The position numbers and the translations under genes are program-made. Shown here one piece after another: positions 21,645 through 30,580 of a stretch of DNA of 64,000 nt. The stretch is taken from positions 2,028,501 through 2,092,500 of the forward strand of contig JAWPMN010000001.1 of the NCBI GenBank assembly GCA_033344895.1, in the 5' to 3' direction. The first letter of the stretch is position 1. Every line of letters starts with the position of its first letter. The stretch is from Alphaproteobacteria bacterium (GTDB lineage: Bacteria > Pseudomonadota > Alphaproteobacteria > UBA8366 > Aestuariispiraceae). Under the pieces are notes generated by a model. The model was given only the letters and a program-made list of their open reading frames with translations, did not search any database and was not told the origin of the DNA.

Positions 21645-22973
21645 ATGGCGCCCGCTGCCTCCGGCCCCGTTCCGGGACTCTTTGAAGCCGAGGCGCCGAG
21701 ACCGCTTGCCGACCGGCTGCGACCGAAATCGCTGGAGCAGGTCGTCGGGCAGGATCATCTGATCGGACCGGAGGGCTCGCTGCGTCGGATGCTCGACAAC
21801 GGGCGCCTGACATCCCTGATTCTGTGGGGCGGACCGGGCTGCGGTAAGACCACCCTCGCGCGGCTTCTGGCGGAACAGAGTGGCCTGACCTTCGAGCCGC
21901 TATCGGCGGTGTTCTCCGGGGTTGCAGATCTGCGCAAGGTCTTCGAGCGCGCCGCGTCCCGCCGGCAGGCAGGCGAGGGCACGCTGTTGTTCGTGGACGA
22001 GATTCACAGGTTCAACCGGGCCCAGCAGGACGGTTTCCTGCCAGTGGTCGAGGATGGGACGGTCGTGCTGATCGGGGCGACGACGGAGAATCCCAGTTTC
22101 GAGCTGAACGCGGCCCTGCTCTCACGCTGTCAGGTCTTCGTTCTGAACCGGCTCGACGAGGTCGCGCTGGCCCGGATGCTTGAGCGGGCGGAGGAAGCCG
22201 AAGGGCGCGCCCTGCCGCTTGACGAGGATGCGCGGGTTGCGGTGATCGCCATGGCGGATGGGGACGGCCGTTATCTGCTGAACATGGCGGAGGCGTTGTT
22301 CGCGCTCGGCACGACGGAAAAGATGAACCCGGCCGGACTGGCCGCGGCGGTTCAGCGGCGGCTGCCGGTCTATGACAAGCATCAGGACAGTCACTTCAAC
22401 CTGATCAGCGCGCTGCACAAATCCCTGCGAGGTTCTGATTGTGATGCGGCGCTCTACTGGTTCGGCCGCATGCTGGAAGGCGGGGAAGACCCGCTCTATG
22501 TCGCGCGGCGCCTCGTCCGGTTCGCCTATGAGGATATTGGTCTGGCCGACCCCCAGGCGGCCCATCAGGCGCTGATGGCGTGGGACACCTATGAGCGGCT
22601 GGGCAGCCCGGAAGGAGAGCTGGCCCTGGCGCAGGCCGTCATCTATCTGGCGACGGCCCCGAAATCCAATGCCGCCTACGGCGCCTACAAGTCGGCGCGC
22701 CGGGCGGCGAAGGAGACCGGTTCCCTGATGCCGCCGAAACATATCCTGAATGCCCCGACCCGAATGATGAAAGATCAGGGCTACGGTAAGAACTATGCCT
22801 ATGACCACGACGCGCCGGACGGCTTCTCTGGGCAGAACTACTTCCCGGACACCATGTCGCGCGCCAAGCTGTACCAGCCGGTGGAGCGCGGATTCGAACG
22901 CGAGATCAAGAAACGCCTGGACTACTGGGACGGGTTGAGACGAAAGCGGCGACAGGCCGAGATTGAGGATTAG
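21645..22973 (+). CDS. rarA: replication-associated recombination protein A (AAA+ ATPase)
   Basis: RarA/MgsA (442 residues) is an AAA+ ATPase related to clamp loaders that acts at stalled replication forks. The N-terminus [20 protein letters not shown] is diagnostic, followed by Walker [16 protein letters not shown] and Walker [21 protein letters not shown]. The C-terminal part has the family block [13 protein letters not shown] and the APKSNAAY motif. No domain is missing. It follows the protease by 3 nt and precedes the TerC-like gene by 12 nt, so the three are likely one transcript. Confidence 0.95.
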   Translation: MAPAASGPVPGLFEAEAPRPLADRLRPKSLEQVVGQDHLIGPEGSLRRMLDNGRLTSLILWGGPGCGKTTLARLLAEQSGLTFEPLSAVFSGVADLRKVFERAASRRQAGEGTLLFVDEIHRFNRAQQDGFLPVVEDGTVVLIGATTENPSFELNAALLSRCQVFVLNRLDEVALARMLERAEEAEGRALPLDEDARVAVIAMADGDGRYLLNMAEALFALGTTEKMNPAGLAAAVQRRLPVYDKHQDSHFNLISALHKSLRGSDCDAALYWFGRMLEGGEDPLYVARRLVRFAYEDIGLADPQAAHQALMAWDTYERLGSPEGELALAQAVIYLATAPKSNAAYGAYKSARRAAKETGSLMPPKHILNAPTRMMKDQGYGKNYAYDHDAPDGFSGQNYFPDTMSRAKLYQPVERGFEREIKKRLDYWDGLRRKRRQAEIED

Positions 22974-22985
22974 GGGGCGCAGAAA

Positions 22986-23738
22986 ATGGATATCGCGACG
23001 CTTGTGGCCAGCCCGGAGGCGTGGGTCGCCCTGGTGACCTTGATTGTGATGGAAGTTGTTCTGGGGATCGACAACCTTGTCTTCATTTCGATCCTGACCA
23101 ACAAGCTGCCGGAGGCGGATCGACCCCGGGCCCGCCAGTTGGGCATCGGCGCGGCGCTGATCATGCGGCTTTGCCTGTTGAGCCTGCTGTTCGTTCTGGT
23201 CGGTCTGACACAGCCGGTTGTGACCGTGTTCGAAGTGGATTTCTCGTGGCGCGATCTGATCCTGATCGCCGGCGGCCTGTTCCTGGTCTGGAAGGCGACC
23301 ACCGAAATTCATCACCACGTCGACCCCGGGGAAGAAGAGGAAGAAAAGAATACAGCCGGCAAGATCGGTTTCGGGATCGCGATCATGCAGATCTTGCTGC
23401 TCGACATGGTCTTTTCCGTCGACAGCATCCTGACCGCCGTCGGCATGACGCCGCATCTGCCGATCATGATCTGCGCCGTGGTCGTCTCCGTCCTGGTGAT
23501 GCTGTTCGCCAGCGGCCCGCTGGCCCGCTTCATTGACCGCAACCCGACCGTCGTCATGCTGGCGCTCAGTTTCCTGCTGATGATCGGGATGCTGCTGATC
23601 GCGGAGGGATTTGGCGCCCATGTGCCGAAAGGCTACGTCTATGCCGCAATGGCATTTTCCGGCCTGGTGGAGGTTCTGAACATGGCGGCACGCCGGGCCC
23701 GGCGTATTCGGACGGAGAAAAGCGGGCTACAGGGCTGA
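22986..23738 (+). CDS. TerC-family integral membrane protein
   Basis: A 250-residue protein with about seven membrane segments. It has the two family signatures: [20 protein letters not shown] (residues 19-38), and [17 protein letters not shown] in the second half. The acidic residues in these helices are thought to bind metal. TerC/YgdQ-type proteins are linked to tellurite resistance or to manganese handling during metalation of exported proteins; the substrate here is not known. Residues ~111-124 form a Glu/Lys cytoplasmic loop. It meets the minus-strand PAS gene tail to tail. Confidence 0.9.
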   Translation: MDIATLVASPEAWVALVTLIVMEVVLGIDNLVFISILTNKLPEADRPRARQLGIGAALIMRLCLLSLLFVLVGLTQPVVTVFEVDFSWRDLILIAGGLFLVWKATTEIHHHVDPGEEEEEKNTAGKIGFGIAIMQILLLDMVFSVDSILTAVGMTPHLPIMICAVVVSVLVMLFASGPLARFIDRNPTVVMLALSFLLMIGMLLIAEGFGAHVPKGYVYAAMAFSGLVEVLNMAARRARRIRTEKSGLQG

Positions 23739-23753
23739 CGGTCTTGTTGTCGA

Positions 23754-24296
23754 TCAGTCGTTGATCGATATCCGGAAAAGCTCCGCTTCGGCATTGCCGA
23801 TCGGCCAGTCCTGCCGGTAGCGCGCGGTCAGGTCGACCATCGGATTGCGATCGGCGATGAAGACCAGAACATTCATCATCATCGTGATCCGGCCGTCATG
23901 GCCCAGCGGCAGAATTGCTTCTTCAACCCCTCGGACTTCCGGCACCGGGCCGTGGTATCCCATATAGTCGACATGCGGTTCCCCCGTTCGGGCGACATTT
24001 TCCAGCGCATTCCAAATGTCCGACCCCGGTCCCTTTCTCGGGATGTCGCGATGCCGCAGGCCCGTATAGGAGCCGCTGACATGGCGGTCGACATAGGTGC
24101 CGATCAGGCGAAATCGGAAATCCAAAGGGTCGTGGTCGACATCGATCAGAATGATATGCGGGATGACGCTGGGGATATCGATGGGATCGATGTCCTCGCG
24201 GCGCGGCATCGTGCGGTTGCCACGCTTCTGGTTCCAGTAGGCGAATGCCTCCTGGACAATGGGATGCAGATTGCCGATGTGATTGCTTCGGACCAT
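23754..24296 (-). CDS. PAS_5-type domain protein
   Basis: A soluble 180-residue protein matching the PAS_5 family common in Rhodospirillales and relatives. It opens with HPIVQEAFAYWNQKRG and MPRREDIDPIDIPSVIPHIILID, then the sensory-fold part FRFRLIGTYVDRHVSGSYTG and a GVEEAILPLGHDGR segment. No output domain is present, so it may act through a partner; function is unknown. I prefer the ATG at 24296, which has GGGAAG before it. An in-frame ATG at 24365 would add 23 residues with no ribosome site. It stands alone, convergent with the TerC gene and divergent from crcB. Confidence 0.8.
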   Translation of the reverse strand: MVRSNHIGNLHPIVQEAFAYWNQKRGNRTMPRREDIDPIDIPSVIPHIILIDVDHDPLDFRFRLIGTYVDRHVSGSYTGLRHRDIPRKGPGSDIWNALENVARTGEPHVDYMGYHGPVPEVRGVEEAILPLGHDGRITMMMNVLVFIADRNPMVDLTARYRQDWPIGNAEAELFRISIND

Positions 24297-24473
24297 GAAC
24301 TTCCCAAACAATGGATCGGATTGGTTGCGCGGAAGTCGCGGAAAACCGCGAAAATGAAGCGCCATTCTGGCGACGACGAGATGCTACTCCAACTCTTCGC
24401 GCTTGGGTAGCTTTGAATCCGGTCGCTTGGCGGTGCTTGCATAGGACCCTGCCCGGACGCATAACCTCAAACC

Positions 24474-24854
24474 ATGAAAACGGTTCTTGCCATTGCGGCC
24501 GGTGGTGCCCTGGGGGCGCTGGCCCGCCATTACTTCGCCGCGCAGATCATGCGCTGGACGGCGGGCGGATTCCCCTGGGGAATTTTCGCGGCCAATATTC
24601 TGGGCAGTTTTCTGATGGGGATCGTGATTCACGCCCTGACGCACCTGTCGGAACCGATGCCGGGCCTCAAGGCCTTTCTGACCGTCGGCTTCCTGGGCGC
24701 TTTCACGACCTTTTCCACCTATGCGTTGGATATCGTGCTGCTGATCGAACGCGGGCAGGTAGCCCTTGCCGCGGGATATGCCGTCGGCTCTGCGGTTCTG
24801 GCGGTGTTGGGACTGATTGCCGGCATGGCGCTGGCCAGGATGGTGATGGGATGA
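24474..24854 (+). CDS. crcB: CrcB/Fluc fluoride channel
   Basis: A 126-residue membrane protein with four hydrophobic helices. It has the family pattern GGALGALARHYFAAQ at the N-terminus, WGIFAANILGSFLMG with the conserved Asn, and GFLGAFTTFSTYALD in helix 3. Fluc dimers export fluoride that enters the cell as HF. I looked for the crcB fluoride riboswitch upstream and did not find it. The stop overlaps the rluC start (ATGA). Confidence 0.95.
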   Translation: MKTVLAIAAGGALGALARHYFAAQIMRWTAGGFPWGIFAANILGSFLMGIVIHALTHLSEPMPGLKAFLTVGFLGAFTTFSTYALDIVLLIERGQVALAAGYAVGSAVLAVLGLIAGMALARMVMG

Positions 24855-25843
24855 GCGGCGTTCAGACCCTGGAGGTTCGCCCGGACGAGGACGGGATGCG
24901 TCTGGATCGCTGGATCCGGACGCGCTGCCCGGACATGCCCCACGGGCGCATGCAGAAGGCCCTGCGCAAGGGCGAGATCCGGCTGGACGGCGGACGGGCA
25001 AAGACGGATTCGCGGGTTGCTGCCGGACAGACGGTGCGAATCCCACCCTATGAGGCGGCACCGCCGCCCGGACAGCGCGCGCCGAAGGGGCCGGATCCCC
25101 GGGACGAGGCTTTTGTCCGAAAGCTGGTGATCTTTCGCAATGCCGGCATTCTGGCGATCGACAAACCGCCGGGTCTTGCGGTTCAGGGCGGCAGCAAGAC
25201 CGACCGGCATCTGGACGGCATGCTGGAATTCCTGACCTTCGATGCCGAGGATAAGCCGCGTCTGGTTCACCGGTTGGACAAGGATACCAGCGGCGTGATG
25301 CTGCTGGCGCGCGACCGAACGACCGCCACTGACCTGGGACGAGCCCTGAAGGGCCGCCAGATGCAGAAGATCTATTGGGCGATCACGGCCGGCGTGCCGG
25401 ACCCTGACGAAGGCACGATCCGTATCCCGCTTTCGAAGCAGGGCGGTGCGGGGGGCGAACGCGTCGTCGCCGATCCGGAGGAGGGGCAATCCGCCGTCAC
25501 CGAGTTTCGTGTAATGGAACGGGCGGCGAACAAGGCCGCGCTGGTCGCCCTGTGGCCCAGAACCGGGCGCACGCATCAGATCCGCGCGCATCTCGCCGCA
25601 ATTGGCACGCCGATCCTGGGGGATGGCAAGTATGGCGGAAAGGCCGCGTTCCCGCCGGGCGATGAATTGCCGAAGGGACTGCATCTGCATGCGCGATCGC
25701 TGACCCTGCCGGCCGGTGTGCCGGGGGCTGGCGCCCGCATCGTCGCGCAACCGCCCCCGCATTTCCGAAAGACGCTGTCCCTGTTCGAATTCGAGACCGC
25801 CGGTCCGGATTTCGACGATCCCTTTGCTGACCTGATGGAGTGA
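24851..25843 (+). CDS. rluC: RluC-type 23S rRNA pseudouridine synthase
   Basis: A 330-residue RluA-family enzyme. Residues ~8-65 form an S4 RNA-binding domain (MRLDRWIRT, then RKGEIRLDGGRAKTDSRV, then VRIPP). The catalytic domain has RLVHRLDKDTSGVMLLAR, with the active-site Asp in HRLDKDTSG, and RTGRTHQIRAHLAAIG. The VRIPP and GRTHQIR features fit RluC, which modifies 23S rRNA in helices near the peptidyl-transferase region; RluD cannot be fully excluded. The start overlaps crcB by 4 nt; an open frame from 24311 is not used. Confidence 0.88.
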   Translation: MSGVQTLEVRPDEDGMRLDRWIRTRCPDMPHGRMQKALRKGEIRLDGGRAKTDSRVAAGQTVRIPPYEAAPPPGQRAPKGPDPRDEAFVRKLVIFRNAGILAIDKPPGLAVQGGSKTDRHLDGMLEFLTFDAEDKPRLVHRLDKDTSGVMLLARDRTTATDLGRALKGRQMQKIYWAITAGVPDPDEGTIRIPLSKQGGAGGERVVADPEEGQSAVTEFRVMERAANKAALVALWPRTGRTHQIRAHLAAIGTPILGDGKYGGKAAFPPGDELPKGLHLHARSLTLPAGVPGAGARIVAQPPPHFRKTLSLFEFETAGPDFDDPFADLME

Positions 25844-25845
25844 CC

Positions 25846-26523
25846 ATGAGAACACCGCGGCTCATCGTTTTCGATTGCGACGGGACCTTGGTGGATAGCG
25901 GGCATATCATCGTGTCGACCCTGTCCGCCGCATGGCGGGCAGAGGGGCTGGAGCCGCCGGACGCAGATGCCATGCGTCATCAGATCGGCCTGCCACTGGT
26001 TCAGGCGATCGCCAATCTGGCACCATCAGCAGGAAACGCCCTGCACGAAAAACTGGCAGAGAATTACAAGTCGGTGTTCGTCGGCGGCCGTGAGGTCGGC
26101 GCGCATGAAGAACCCTTGTATGAAGATTGCGCGACAGTCCTAGAGACACTGGCCGGTCAGGAAACCTATCTTCTGGGCGTGGCAACGGGTAAGGGGCGCC
26201 GGGGATTGGGGCATACGCTGGCACGCCATGGCATTGGGCACCACTTCACGGTTCTGAAGACGGCTGATGACGGGCCGGGGAAACCGAACCCCGACATCTT
26301 GATTGATGCCATGGAAGAGTTAGGTGTTAAGCCTTGGCACACGGCAATGATCGGCGATACGGTATTCGATGTGACGATGGCGGTCCGGGCCGGCGCTCAT
26401 GCAATCGGCGTTTCCTGGGGGTATCATCCGCCATCCGAGTTGCGAAAAGCGGGCGCGCGCGCCGTCGCCGAGCGCTTTGCTGACATTCCCGGTCTTCTGC
26501 AAACGATATGGAGCGATGAGTAA
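25846..26523 (+). CDS. HAD-superfamily phosphatase (phosphoglycolate-phosphatase-like)
   Basis: A 225-residue haloacid-dehalogenase-type hydrolase. Motif I is FDCDGTLVDSG with the nucleophilic Asp, motif II is VATGKGRRGL, motif III lies in KPNPDI and motif IV is MIGDTVFDVTMA. The cap domain is the alpha-helical C1 type, as in phosphoglycolate phosphatase and PpaX. The substrate cannot be told from sequence. I use the ATG at 25846 with GGAG 5 nt before it; a GTG at 25840 overlapping the rluC stop is the alternative. The next gene shares one base (TAATG). Confidence 0.88.
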   Translation: MRTPRLIVFDCDGTLVDSGHIIVSTLSAAWRAEGLEPPDADAMRHQIGLPLVQAIANLAPSAGNALHEKLAENYKSVFVGGREVGAHEEPLYEDCATVLETLAGQETYLLGVATGKGRRGLGHTLARHGIGHHFTVLKTADDGPGKPNPDILIDAMEELGVKPWHTAMIGDTVFDVTMAVRAGAHAIGVSWGYHPPSELRKAGARAVAERFADIPGLLQTIWSDE

Positions 26524-29500
26524 TGCGTCGATTTCTGAAAATTGTAGGCGGAATTCTGGCCGGTGTGGTCATCCTCGTGGTCGGCGCGGTTGTCTACATC
26601 CTGAATGTCGACCTCAACGCGTGGAAACCCGAGATTCAGGAAGCGGTGCAGGAATCAACCGGCCGGCTTCTGGTGATCAATGGTCCCATCGAGTTTGAAC
26701 TCGGCTCCGACACCTATCTGAAGGCAACCGACATTTCCCTGACCAACGCCGACTGGGGCAGCCGTCCCCAGATGGTGGAGGTCGGCTCGGTTGACGTCGC
26801 CTTCAAACTGTTTTCGCTGCTGGGCGATACCCCGGACATTACCCGGGTCCATGTCGACAAGGTTCGCGCGATCGTCGAAACAAACGCGCAGGGCATGAGC
26901 AATACCGATTTCGGCCGGAAACCGGAGGACACGGAGGTTCAGGCGCCCGGCGGAGACGCGGATCTGGTTCTGCCGATCATTCGCGACCTTCGCATCGCCG
27001 ACGTCGAAGTCGTGATGAAGGACGGTGTCCAGAACACCGAAAAGACCTTCCAACTGACCGAACTGACGCTGGGCAGCGACTCCGCCGACGCGCCGCTGGC
27101 GCTCAATCTCGATGCGGCTTTCGACGATCTGGCGCTCATCATGGCCGGGGAAATGGGCTCGCTTCAGTCGATGACCGACGCCGCGCAGCCGACTCCGGTG
27201 GATTTCGTCGGCAATCTCGCGGGCATCGACGTCTCGATCATCGGCCAAATTCAGGACCTGGCCGGGCAGCAGGGAATCGATGTCACGGTCAGCGCCCTCG
27301 GTCAGGAACTGGCCGACGCGGCCAAGATTGCCGGAATTCAGGTTCCCAGCCTTGGCGGGTTCAAGGTCGACGCGACCCTGAAAGGCAGCGGCGATGCGCT
27401 GTCCGTCGACCCGCTTGTTGTGGACATTGGCAAGGCGGATGTCATTCACACGACGGTCAACGGCAGGATTGCCGACGCGCTGGGACAGGACGGCATTGAT
27501 CTGTCCGTCGCCCTGAAAAGTGACGAAGTCGGTAATCTTTCGCCGATCACCCAGGCCTTTGCCGGACAGGACGTGCCGGCGCTGGGTCCCTTGGACGTCA
27601 AGCTGCAGGTCCTCGGCGGGGTCGCCGACGGGCTGAAGGTGTCAGGCCTGAATGCGACGCTCGGTAAGGAAGACCTCATTCTGATCAACGCCGCGGGGGA
27701 CATCGAGGATGTCGCCCGGCAGAAGGGCATCGCCCTCAATATCGATGTGACGTCGCCGCAGATCGGGTCCTTGACCCCGGTGGTGCAAACGGTCGCCGGC
27801 CCGGATCAGAGCATCCCGCCGCTCGGGCCGCTCAGCCTCAAGGTCGCGGTCAATGGTGGCATGACGGATGGTCTGGCCGCGGAGGGCCTGGACCTGTCCC
27901 TTGGCGGTGCCGACACGCTTCTGCTCTCCGTTACCGGTGGCGTGGCCGACCTGCTGAAGCAGGAAGGCATTGCCCTGGACATCGCCGCGAAATCGCCCGA
28001 GCTCGGAAACCTTTCCGACATTGCAGAGGCCTATTCCGGTCAACCGATCCCCGATATCGGTCCGATGAACATGACCGCCAAGGTTTCCGGCGGGATGGGA
28101 TCCGGGCTGGGTCTGAGTGACATGACGGTCGATTTCGGACGTCCTGAAACCATCAAGGTGCAGGCCAATGGCGCGGTTGCGAACCTGATGGAACAGACCG
28201 GCGTCGATCTGACCGTCAAGGCGGTCTCGCCGGAGGTTGGCAATCTTTCGCCGCTGGTCGAGGCCTTTAGCGATGCGGCGGTTCCTGCCCTGGGCCCGTT
28301 GGACATGTCCCTGCGCGTTGCCGGGGATGCCAGCGGCACGATGTCGTTGAGCGAACTGGCCCTGGCCCTGGGCAAGGCGGAAACCCTGCTGGTCGAAGCC
28401 AATGGTACGGTCGAGGATCTGGTGAAACTGTCCGGCGCCGATCTGGGCTTCAAAATTGTCTCTCCGGATCTTTCGGTTCTGTCGGACGCCGCGGGCACGG
28501 CCGTGCCGTCCATCGGTCCGGTCGATATCTCCGGCCAGATCAAGGGCGATGCCGGGGAACCGGTCTCGCTGGACCCGTTTGCCGCCAAGATCGGCGACAG
28601 CGACATTTCCGGCACCCTGACATTTGACGGGACCGGTGACGTGCCCAGCCTCGTCGCCAATCTGTCGTCGAACCGCTTCGACCTCAAGGACGTCTCTCCG
28701 CCGTCCGAAGGGGGGCAGCAATCTTCCGGGGGCGGCACGGCATCGGGCGGCGGTTCAGCCGCGGGCGACGGGAAACTGATCCCCAAGGACCCGCTGCCGC
28801 TGGAACTGCTGTCCTCGGTCAACGCTGAGGTCCAGTACAAGGCCGGAACTCTGGTTGCGGTCTCGGAGATGACGGATCTTGAAATCGCCATCAGCCTGCA
28901 GAACGGCAACCTGTCGATTTCGCCCTTCAAGGCGGGGATCGGCAGCGGCAGTATCGACGGGACGATCGCCCTGGATGCCAGTCAGCAGGCTGCGCCGATC
29001 GCCGTTCGGATGACCGGCGAGAAGATGGCGCTGAGTGCCCTGCTTGCCGGTGTCGACATGCGCGACAAGATTGAAGGGCCGTTGGATGTGTCGATCGACC
29101 TCAAGGGGGCCGGTAACAATCCGCGGGCCATTGCCGCGTCTCTGGACGGCAAGTTCCAGATGAGCGTCTATGACAGCCGCGTTCTGAAAAAGGCGTTCGA
29201 GGATGCATTCGGGAGTCTCATCGCCGACATGCTGGCATCGGAAGGCGGCTGGATCGTCCTGGATTGTGCCGTCTTCGACTATGACCTGTCGAAGGGGCTG
29301 GCGGAAACCAAGGCGGGTTACACCGCCTCCGGGCCGGTCACCGTGGCGACCCGCGGGCAGATAAATCTCGGCACCGAAGAACTCGACCTTGCGGTCAAGC
29401 CGCGTGGTGCGGGGATTGCGACGTTGCCGCTTCAGGTTACCGGAACCTTCGCCAGCCCGTCCGTCATCCCGGACCCGACCACTGTCGGGATCGGCATCCT

Positions 29501-29720
29501 GACCGGTGTGTTGACCGGCGGCATTGCCCCGGCCCTGCTGGCGGTGGTCGGCGACCTGCCGGAAGATCACCCGTGCCGCAAGGAAATCGCCGAAAGCCAG
29601 GAGCAGTTGCAGAACCAGCCGGAGGATACCGGCGGTGCCGCGACCAATCCGGTCGAAAACCCGGCCAAGGCCATCGAAGAAGGCATTGGCGGCGCCGTGA
29701 AGAGCCTGTTTGGGGACTGA
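26523..29720 (+). CDS. AsmA-family protein with six internal repeats
   Basis: A 1065-residue envelope protein. One N-terminal membrane anchor (residues ~7-28) is followed by an AsmA-type domain (PEIQEAVQESTGRLLVINGPIEF). From about residue 275 to 700 come six repeats of ~78 residues, each marked by a GPL-hydrophobic-GG segment (at about 277, 353, 433, 511, 589 and 663). Then comes a Ser/Gly linker (~730-750) and a C-terminal AsmA_2-like domain. AsmA/TamB relatives form long lipid-conducting beta grooves across the periplasm. It is coupled to the HAD gene by a 1-nt overlap and followed by a terminator. Function is inferred from the family. Confidence 0.88.
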   Translation: MRRFLKIVGGILAGVVILVVGAVVYILNVDLNAWKPEIQEAVQESTGRLLVINGPIEFELGSDTYLKATDISLTNADWGSRPQMVEVGSVDVAFKLFSLLGDTPDITRVHVDKVRAIVETNAQGMSNTDFGRKPEDTEVQAPGGDADLVLPIIRDLRIADVEVVMKDGVQNTEKTFQLTELTLGSDSADAPLALNLDAAFDDLALIMAGEMGSLQSMTDAAQPTPVDFVGNLAGIDVSIIGQIQDLAGQQGIDVTVSALGQELADAAKIAGIQVPSLGGFKVDATLKGSGDALSVDPLVVDIGKADVIHTTVNGRIADALGQDGIDLSVALKSDEVGNLSPITQAFAGQDVPALGPLDVKLQVLGGVADGLKVSGLNATLGKEDLILINAAGDIEDVARQKGIALNIDVTSPQIGSLTPVVQTVAGPDQSIPPLGPLSLKVAVNGGMTDGLAAEGLDLSLGGADTLLLSVTGGVADLLKQEGIALDIAAKSPELGNLSDIAEAYSGQPIPDIGPMNMTAKVSGGMGSGLGLSDMTVDFGRPETIKVQANGAVANLMEQTGVDLTVKAVSPEVGNLSPLVEAFSDAAVPALGPLDMSLRVAGDASGTMSLSELALALGKAETLLVEANGTVEDLVKLSGADLGFKIVSPDLSVLSDAAGTAVPSIGPVDISGQIKGDAGEPVSLDPFAAKIGDSDISGTLTFDGTGDVPSLVANLSSNRFDLKDVSPPSEGGQQSSGGGTASGGGSAAGDGKLIPKDPLPLELLSSVNAEVQYKAGTLVAVSEMTDLEIAISLQNGNLSISPFKAGIGSGSIDGTIALDASQQAAPIAVRMTGEKMALSALLAGVDMRDKIEGPLDVSIDLKGAGNNPRAIAASLDGKFQMSVYDSRVLKKAFEDAFGSLIADMLASEGGWIVLDCAVFDYDLSKGLAETKAGYTASGPVTVATRGQINLGTEELDLAVKPRGAGIATLPLQVTGTFASPSVIPDPTTVGIGILTGVLTGGIAPALLAVVGDLPEDHPCRKEIAESQEQLQNQPEDTGGAATNPVENPAKAIEEGIGGAVKSLFGD
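27345..28622 (+). repeat. tandem protein-level repeats within the AsmA-like gene
   Basis: Six units of about 234 nt encode ~78-residue repeats with the pattern VPxLGPL...LxVxGG...GLxxxxLxxxLGK...GIDLxxxxxSPExGxLSP. Similarity is at the protein level; the DNA has diverged, so the copies are old. The pattern is strong beta/short helix, as in groove-forming proteins. Confidence 0.75.
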
Positions 29721-29743
29721 TCCGGTTGCGGACTTGAGCATTG

Positions 29744-29775
29744 GCCCCGGCTGCCCTAAGCAGCCGGGGCTTTTT
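29744..29775 (+). terminator. intrinsic terminator after the AsmA-like gene
   Basis: GCCCCGGCTGC and GCAGCCGGGGC form a perfect 11-bp stem around CCTAA, followed by TTTTT. It separates the crcB-to-AsmA transcript from the ATP12 gene, whose start is 22 nt further on. Confidence 0.92.
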
Positions 29776-29797
29776 CTTTCAGGACCGGAAGGGCGAA

Positions 29798-30496
29798 ATG
29801 AAACGTTTCTACAAGGAAAGCAGTGTCGGAGAGGTCGAAGGCGGCTTCACGGTGCTGCTCGACGGCAAGACCGTTCGTACGCCGGCCAAGGCGGCGCTTG
29901 TACTGCCGACGCGGGCGCTTGCGGAGGCGGTGTCTTCGGAATGGGCGGAACAGGGGGACAAGGTCGTTCCGGATTCCATGCCGATGATGACCCTGGCCGC
30001 GACGGCCATCGATCGCGTCGCCGCCGCGCGGGGGGACGTCGCCGCAGATGCTGCGGGCTATGCCGGGTCGGATCTTCTGTGCTACCGCGCCGAAACGCCG
30101 ATCGAACTGGCCCAGCGCCAGGCGGAGGGCTGGGATCCGGTGCTGGCCTGGGCTGGAGAGCGTTACGACGTTCAGTTCAACACGACTGCCGGCATCATGC
30201 CGGTTGACCAGCCGGAGGAAACCCGCGCGCGCTTTCGGGCGGTTGCGGAATCGTTCGATGCCCATCACCTGACGGCGGTCCATGTCATGACCACGGCGAC
30301 CGGATCGTTCCTGTTGGCGCTTGCGGTGGTCGAAGGCCATTGCGAACCGGCTTCCGCTTTTGCCCTGTCCCGGATCGATGAGACCTATCAGGAGGAACTG
30401 TGGGGCGTTGATGAGGAGGCGGCGGCGCGGCGCGACCGGCTGGCGCGGGAAATCGACCAGGCGCACCGCTTCCTGACCCTTCTCGCACCTGCGTAA
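29798..30496 (+). CDS. ATP12-family F1-ATPase assembly chaperone
   Basis: A 232-residue cytoplasmic protein of the ATP12 family, which in mitochondria binds the F1 alpha subunit before hexamer assembly; alphaproteobacteria keep the ancestral form. It starts MKRFYKESSVGEVEGGFTVL, followed by LDGKTVRTPAKAALVLPTRALAEAV, the family signature (here cited in parts), EWAEQGDKV and the CYRAETPIEL region. GGAAGGG precedes the ATG at 29798; the frame upstream overlaps the terminator and is not used. It leads into pccB after 84 nt. Confidence 0.92.
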   Translation: MKRFYKESSVGEVEGGFTVLLDGKTVRTPAKAALVLPTRALAEAVSSEWAEQGDKVVPDSMPMMTLAATAIDRVAAARGDVAADAAGYAGSDLLCYRAETPIELAQRQAEGWDPVLAWAGERYDVQFNTTAGIMPVDQPEETRARFRAVAESFDAHHLTAVHVMTTATGSFLLALAVVEGHCEPASAFALSRIDETYQEELWGVDEEAAARRDRLAREIDQAHRFLTLLAPA

Positions 30497-30580
30497 TCGT
30501 ACCGCTGGTCAGGGCCGTAACCGCCCTGTAAAACACTGGATCGAAACAAGACGAACAAACATTCGAGCGGGGGGATTCCC

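Noticed and set aside
20202..21758. 518-residue open frame antisense to the protease
   Set aside because: Opposite strand has an intact catalytic triad, PDZ domains and a signal peptide.
24366..24473. Fluoride riboswitch before crcB
   Set aside because: The conserved crcB-motif elements are not present in the 108 nt examined.
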